Source: MGOM01 sp035455265 (GTDB lineage: Bacteria; Chloroflexota; Anaerolineae; Anaerolineales; E44-bin32). From it: a DNA stretch of 7,507 nucleotides. Location: positions 1 to 7,507 of the forward strand of contig DATIFK010000010.1 in the NCBI GenBank assembly GCA_035455265.1, written 5' to 3'. A program made the translations under genes and the position numbers. A model generated the notes under the pieces. That model saw only the letters and a list, made by a program, of their open reading frames with translations. It was not told the origin of the DNA and made no database searches. Positions 4,557 to 7,507 of the stretch are shown here, in pieces (position 1 is the stretch's first letter; every line of letters begins with the position of its first letter).

Positions 4557-6265
4557 CGACTCCGCTGTCCCCGCGAATAGCCCAGGACGGGCACACGCTC
4601 GGCCACGCGCTGCTCGAAGCCAAGTTGGTGACTGCGGCCGAACTGCGCACGGCCCTCGAGAAGCAGAAGGCCGGCGACCAACGGCGCCTGGGGCGCATTC
4701 TGTTGGAGGAAGGTGTCCTGGACGAGGACGGCCTGGCCATGGCCTTGAGCGTTCACCTCAACCTGCCCTTCATCGACCTCAAGCGCCACACCGTCCAGGC
4801 GGAGGCCTTGCGCCTCGTGCCCGAGGAGCTCGCCCGTCGCCACAGCCTCATCCCTCTCGACTTCATCGACGGTTCGCTGGCATTGGTCATGGAGGACCCG
4901 ACCGACATCCAGGTCATGCAGGAGATCTCGGCTCTGACCGGCAAGACCCTCTATCCGACGATCGGAGTCGGTCCGGACATCCGTTCCGCCATCGACTTGT
5001 ACTACCGCGCCAATCGCGAGATCGAAGACGAGGTGGCCCAGTTCGCCGCCACGCCGGAGACGGCAGTGGGCCTCGGCGAAGCCGTCCCGGAAGCCGTGGC
5101 CCAGGATCCCATCGTGCGGGCGGTGGACTTGCTCTTGGAGCAGGCCGTGCGCGACCGGGCCTCGGACATTCACCTCGAGCCGGACCGCGATGCCGTCCAG
5201 GTTCGCTTCCGGGTCGACGGGGTGCTGCATCGGGCGCTGACCCTGCCCAAGATCAGCCATGGCGCATTGTTGTCGCGCATCAAGGTTCTGGCCGGCATGA
5301 ACATCGCCGAACGGCGCCGCGCTCAGGATGGTCAGTTCTCCGTCGACGTCGGCGGGGAGGAGACCTCCTTCCGCGTGGCCACCAGCGAGACGACTTGGGG
5401 CGAGATGGCCGTCCTGCGGATTCTGGGACGCTCCGAGTCGATCTTGGATCTGAGCAACCTGGGCCTGCGCGACGAGTCTCTGGCGGCCTTCCGCCGGATG
5501 ATCCACTCGCCCTACGGCATGGTGTTGGTCAGCGGGCCGACGGGTTCCGGGAAGACGACGACCCTGTACGCGGCCGTCAACCAGCTCGACCGGGCGCGCC
5601 TCAACGTCATGACCATCGAAGACCCGGTGGAGTACAACTTCCCCGCCATTCACCAGATCCAGGTGAACCGCGCCGCCGAGATCACCTTCGCCTCGGGGCT
5701 GCGCGGCATCATGCGCATGGATCCGGACGTCATCCTGGTGGGCGAAGTGCGCGACGGAGAAACGGCCGAGGCCGCCGTTCAGGCGGCTCTGACCGGCCAC
5801 CTGGTCCTGTCCTCCATCCACGCCAACGAAGCCGCCGGCGCTCTCTACCGGCTCGCCCACCTGGGGATCGAACGCTACTTGATTGTCTCGGCGGTCATCG
5901 GCGTGGTCGCCCAGCGGCTGGTGCGCCGCGTCTGTACCCGCTGCGCCCAAATGGCTCAGCCGGCCCCCGAGGAGAAGGAGGCCTACCTGGCCGAAATGGG
6001 AGAGCCGCTCGTCTCGATCCAGGTCGGCGAAGGGTGCGCGTACTGCAACCACACCGGCTTCCAGGGGCGCACGGGAGTCTTCGAGGTCATGGCCCTGACA
6101 CCTTCCCTGCGGCGCCTGTTGATCGATGGCGCCGGTGTCGCCGAGGTCGAGAGCGAGGCGGTCCGAGAAGGCATGATCACGATGCGCCGCGACGCGATGA
6201 TGAAAGTCAAGACCGGGGTCACCACGCCCGGCGAGGTCATGAGGAATGTCTATACCCTCGGCTGA
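4553..6265 (+). CDS. gspE/pilB: GspE/PilB-family type II secretion / type IV pilus assembly ATPase
   Basis: A hexameric cytoplasmic ATPase that powers pilin polymerisation through the membrane platform protein. With TTG 4553 as start the product is 570 aa, normal for the family. An MshEN-type N-domain occupies about 14-150, with LGHALLEAKLVTAAEL (16-31) and RLGRILLEEGVLDEDGL (45-61). The ATPase core shows Walker A GPTGSGKT (328-335), Asp box TIEDPVEYN (354-362), Walker B DPDVILVGEVRD (390-401) and His box with H416. A zinc-binding tetracysteine follows: C461, C464, C495, C498. The TTG was chosen because it overlaps the preceding TGA (TTGA) and has GGAGG (4544-4548) four bases before it; the upstream open frame to 4376 lies inside the response regulator. 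The presence of PilC/GspF next door supports assembly rather than retraction. T2SS versus T4P cannot be decided. Confidence 0.95.
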   Translation: MTTPLSPRIAQDGHTLGHALLEAKLVTAAELRTALEKQKAGDQRRLGRILLEEGVLDEDGLAMALSVHLNLPFIDLKRHTVQAEALRLVPEELARRHSLIPLDFIDGSLALVMEDPTDIQVMQEISALTGKTLYPTIGVGPDIRSAIDLYYRANREIEDEVAQFAATPETAVGLGEAVPEAVAQDPIVRAVDLLLEQAVRDRASDIHLEPDRDAVQVRFRVDGVLHRALTLPKISHGALLSRIKVLAGMNIAERRRAQDGQFSVDVGGEETSFRVATSETTWGEMAVLRILGRSESILDLSNLGLRDESLAAFRRMIHSPYGMVLVSGPTGSGKTTTLYAAVNQLDRARLNVMTIEDPVEYNFPAIHQIQVNRAAEITFASGLRGIMRMDPDVILVGEVRDGETAEAAVQAALTGHLVLSSIHANEAAGALYRLAHLGIERYLIVSAVIGVVAQRLVRRVCTRCAQMAQPAPEEKEAYLAEMGEPLVSIQVGEGCAYCNHTGFQGRTGVFEVMALTPSLRRLLIDGAGVAEVESEAVREGMITMRRDAMMKVKTGVTTPGEVMRNVYTLG

Positions 6266-6298
6266 GTCGACCGGGGCCGAGCAGGGAGGCCGGGCTCC

Positions 6299-7507
6299 GT
6301 GCCGTACCGGTATCTAGCCCTCTCCACCGACGGCAAGGAACAACGCGGCAGCCTGCAAGTCGAGAGCGAGGCGGCGGCCGAGCGCGCCCTGTGGGAGCGC
6401 GGCTGGACCGTCGTGCAGCTCCGTTCATCCCCCGCCGTCTTCGACCTGGCGCACTGGTTCCCGACTTTCTTCGGCCCCCGGCGCCGGGATGTCATCGTCT
6501 TCGCTCAGCAGATGGCCACCCTGATCGACTCCGGGATCGCCATCGTGCCCGCCCTGCAGCTCCTGGCCGACGAAACGGGGCACCATGCGTTGCGGCAGGT
6601 TCTGCGCCGAGTGCTCGAGCAGGTGCGCACCGGCGAGCCGCTGTCGGCCGCTCTGGCCGAGCATCCGCTCGTCTTCCCCGACCTGTTCACCCGCATGGTG
6701 CAGGTCGGCGAGCAGACGGGAAACGTCGGATTGATCTTGCGCCGATTGGCCGGATATCTGGAGAAGGAAAGCGGCGTGGCAAGGCGCGTGCGGGACGCCA
6801 TGGCCTACCCGGCCTTCCTCCTGGTGCTGGCGTTTGGCGTCGTCCTGATCCTGCTGAACTTCACCCTGCCGCCGCTGCTGCGCCTCTACGACGAGTTCGA
6901 GGCGACCCTGCCGTGGCCGACGCGGTTCCTGATGTCCCTCACCGATTTCGTCACGACCTATCGTTGGCCTATGCTCCTCGCGGCAGTCGTTCTCATCGTG
7001 GCGGTGGCGCTCTTTCTGGGAACGCCGGTCGGGAAACGCACCAGGGACGAACTTCTTCTTTCGATGCCCCTCCTGGGCACGGTCAACATCCAGGGCGCCG
7101 TGAGCCGGCTCAGCCGCACGCTGGCTACCCTGCTCCAGGCCGGGCTGGCGCTGCCCGAATCGCTCGATCTCACGGCGCGCACGATCTCCAACGTTGTCCT
7201 GCGCCAAAACCTCGATGACCTGCGACGCGAGGCGCTACAGGGGCGGGGCCTCTCGGAGCCGCTGGCGCGCATGCGTCGCTTCCCCCGCCTGCTGGCTCAG
7301 ATGGTCCGCGTGGGCGAGGAAACCGGCACGCTCGACCAGCACCTGATCACCCTGGCCGACTACTACGAAGGGGAAGTCGACCGCGGGATGAAGGCCCTGA
7401 CGGGGTTTCTCGAGCCCGCCTTGATCCTGTTCGTCGGCGTCATTGTCGGGTTCGTGGCCATCTCGGTCATCCTCCCGATGTACTCCCTGTTGGGCGCCAT
7501 CCACTAG
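6299..7507 (+). CDS. gspF/pilC: GspF/PilC-family inner-membrane platform protein
   Basis: The polytopic membrane protein that couples the assembly ATPase to the pilin fibre. The 402-aa product has the family layout. A short N-terminal region, PYRYLALSTDGKEQRGSL, comes first. The first T2SSF helical domain (about 64-187) holds FAQQMATLIDSGIAI and MVQVGEQTGNV. Membrane helices lie at about 169-190 and 223-242. The second T2SSF domain (about 265-390) repeats the pattern with LSRTLATLLQAGLALPESL and MVRVGEETGTL. A last helix lies at about 375-396. Start GTG 6299 has GGGAGG (6284-6289) nine bases upstream and follows the ATPase stop by 33 bases. The TAG at 7505-7507 is the last codon of the window, so the gene is complete; further operon genes (pilins, PilM-like proteins) may follow outside. 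Confidence 0.95.
   Translation: MPYRYLALSTDGKEQRGSLQVESEAAAERALWERGWTVVQLRSSPAVFDLAHWFPTFFGPRRRDVIVFAQQMATLIDSGIAIVPALQLLADETGHHALRQVLRRVLEQVRTGEPLSAALAEHPLVFPDLFTRMVQVGEQTGNVGLILRRLAGYLEKESGVARRVRDAMAYPAFLLVLAFGVVLILLNFTLPPLLRLYDEFEATLPWPTRFLMSLTDFVTTYRWPMLLAAVVLIVAVALFLGTPVGKRTRDELLLSMPLLGTVNIQGAVSRLSRTLATLLQAGLALPESLDLTARTISNVVLRQNLDDLRREALQGRGLSEPLARMRRFPRLLAQMVRVGEETGTLDQHLITLADYYEGEVDRGMKALTGFLEPALILFVGVIVGFVAISVILPMYSLLGAIH

Noticed and set aside
4487..6052. 521-codon minus-strand frame opposite the ATPase
   Set aside because: Antisense shadow of a gene with all GspE motifs in order; its own translation has no recognisable domain.
5395..7218. 607-codon plus-strand frame across the ATPase/PilC junction
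   Set aside because: Arg/Pro/Gly-rich out-of-frame translation of two confidently identified genes.

Overview
The window reads as a high-GC bacterial chromosome segment with ordinary housekeeping and envelope genes. Intergenic arrays of 7-bp repeats, a BldC/MerR-type small regulator and a ruvB-DUF2905-queA cluster make me lean towards Chloroflexota (Anaerolineae-like). This is an impression from gene content and style; no marker gene here fixes the phylum.

Left part (1-2645), plus strand: the 3' end of a 6-phosphogluconate dehydrogenase gene (gnd), a repeat-rich spacer with a near-perfect -10 box, then ruvB (Holliday-junction branch-migration ATPase), a small two-helix membrane protein of the DUF2905 family that overlaps the ruvB stop, and queA (queuosine tRNA modification). 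The three genes look like one transcription unit. A folded heptamer-repeat array lies between DUF2905 and queA.

Middle part (2646-3730): about 550 bases between queA and the next sizeable gene. It holds a hairpin after queA, another heptamer-repeat array and a well-formed promoter. About 160 bases follow that could fold into five consecutive hairpins around a strong Shine-Dalgarno and a 17-codon ORF. This is the most unusual element of the window: a candidate structured RNA or leader-peptide locus with no obvious downstream target gene. A 137-aa multi-pass membrane protein of unknown function follows on the minus strand.

Right part (3731-7507), plus strand: a small BldC/MerR-like DNA-binding protein, a receiver-only response regulator, a GspE/PilB-family assembly ATPase with an MshEN-like N-terminus, and a GspF/PilC-family inner-membrane platform protein whose stop codon is the last base of the window. 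These four probably form an operon that builds and regulates a type IV pilus or type II secretion-like machine; pilins, prepilin peptidase and a retraction ATPase would have to lie elsewhere.

Four intergenic blocks (116-205, 225-267, 1555-1611, 2811-2852) are built from degenerate 7-bp units, three of them arranged as inverted repeats. Two of the blocks directly abut promoters.
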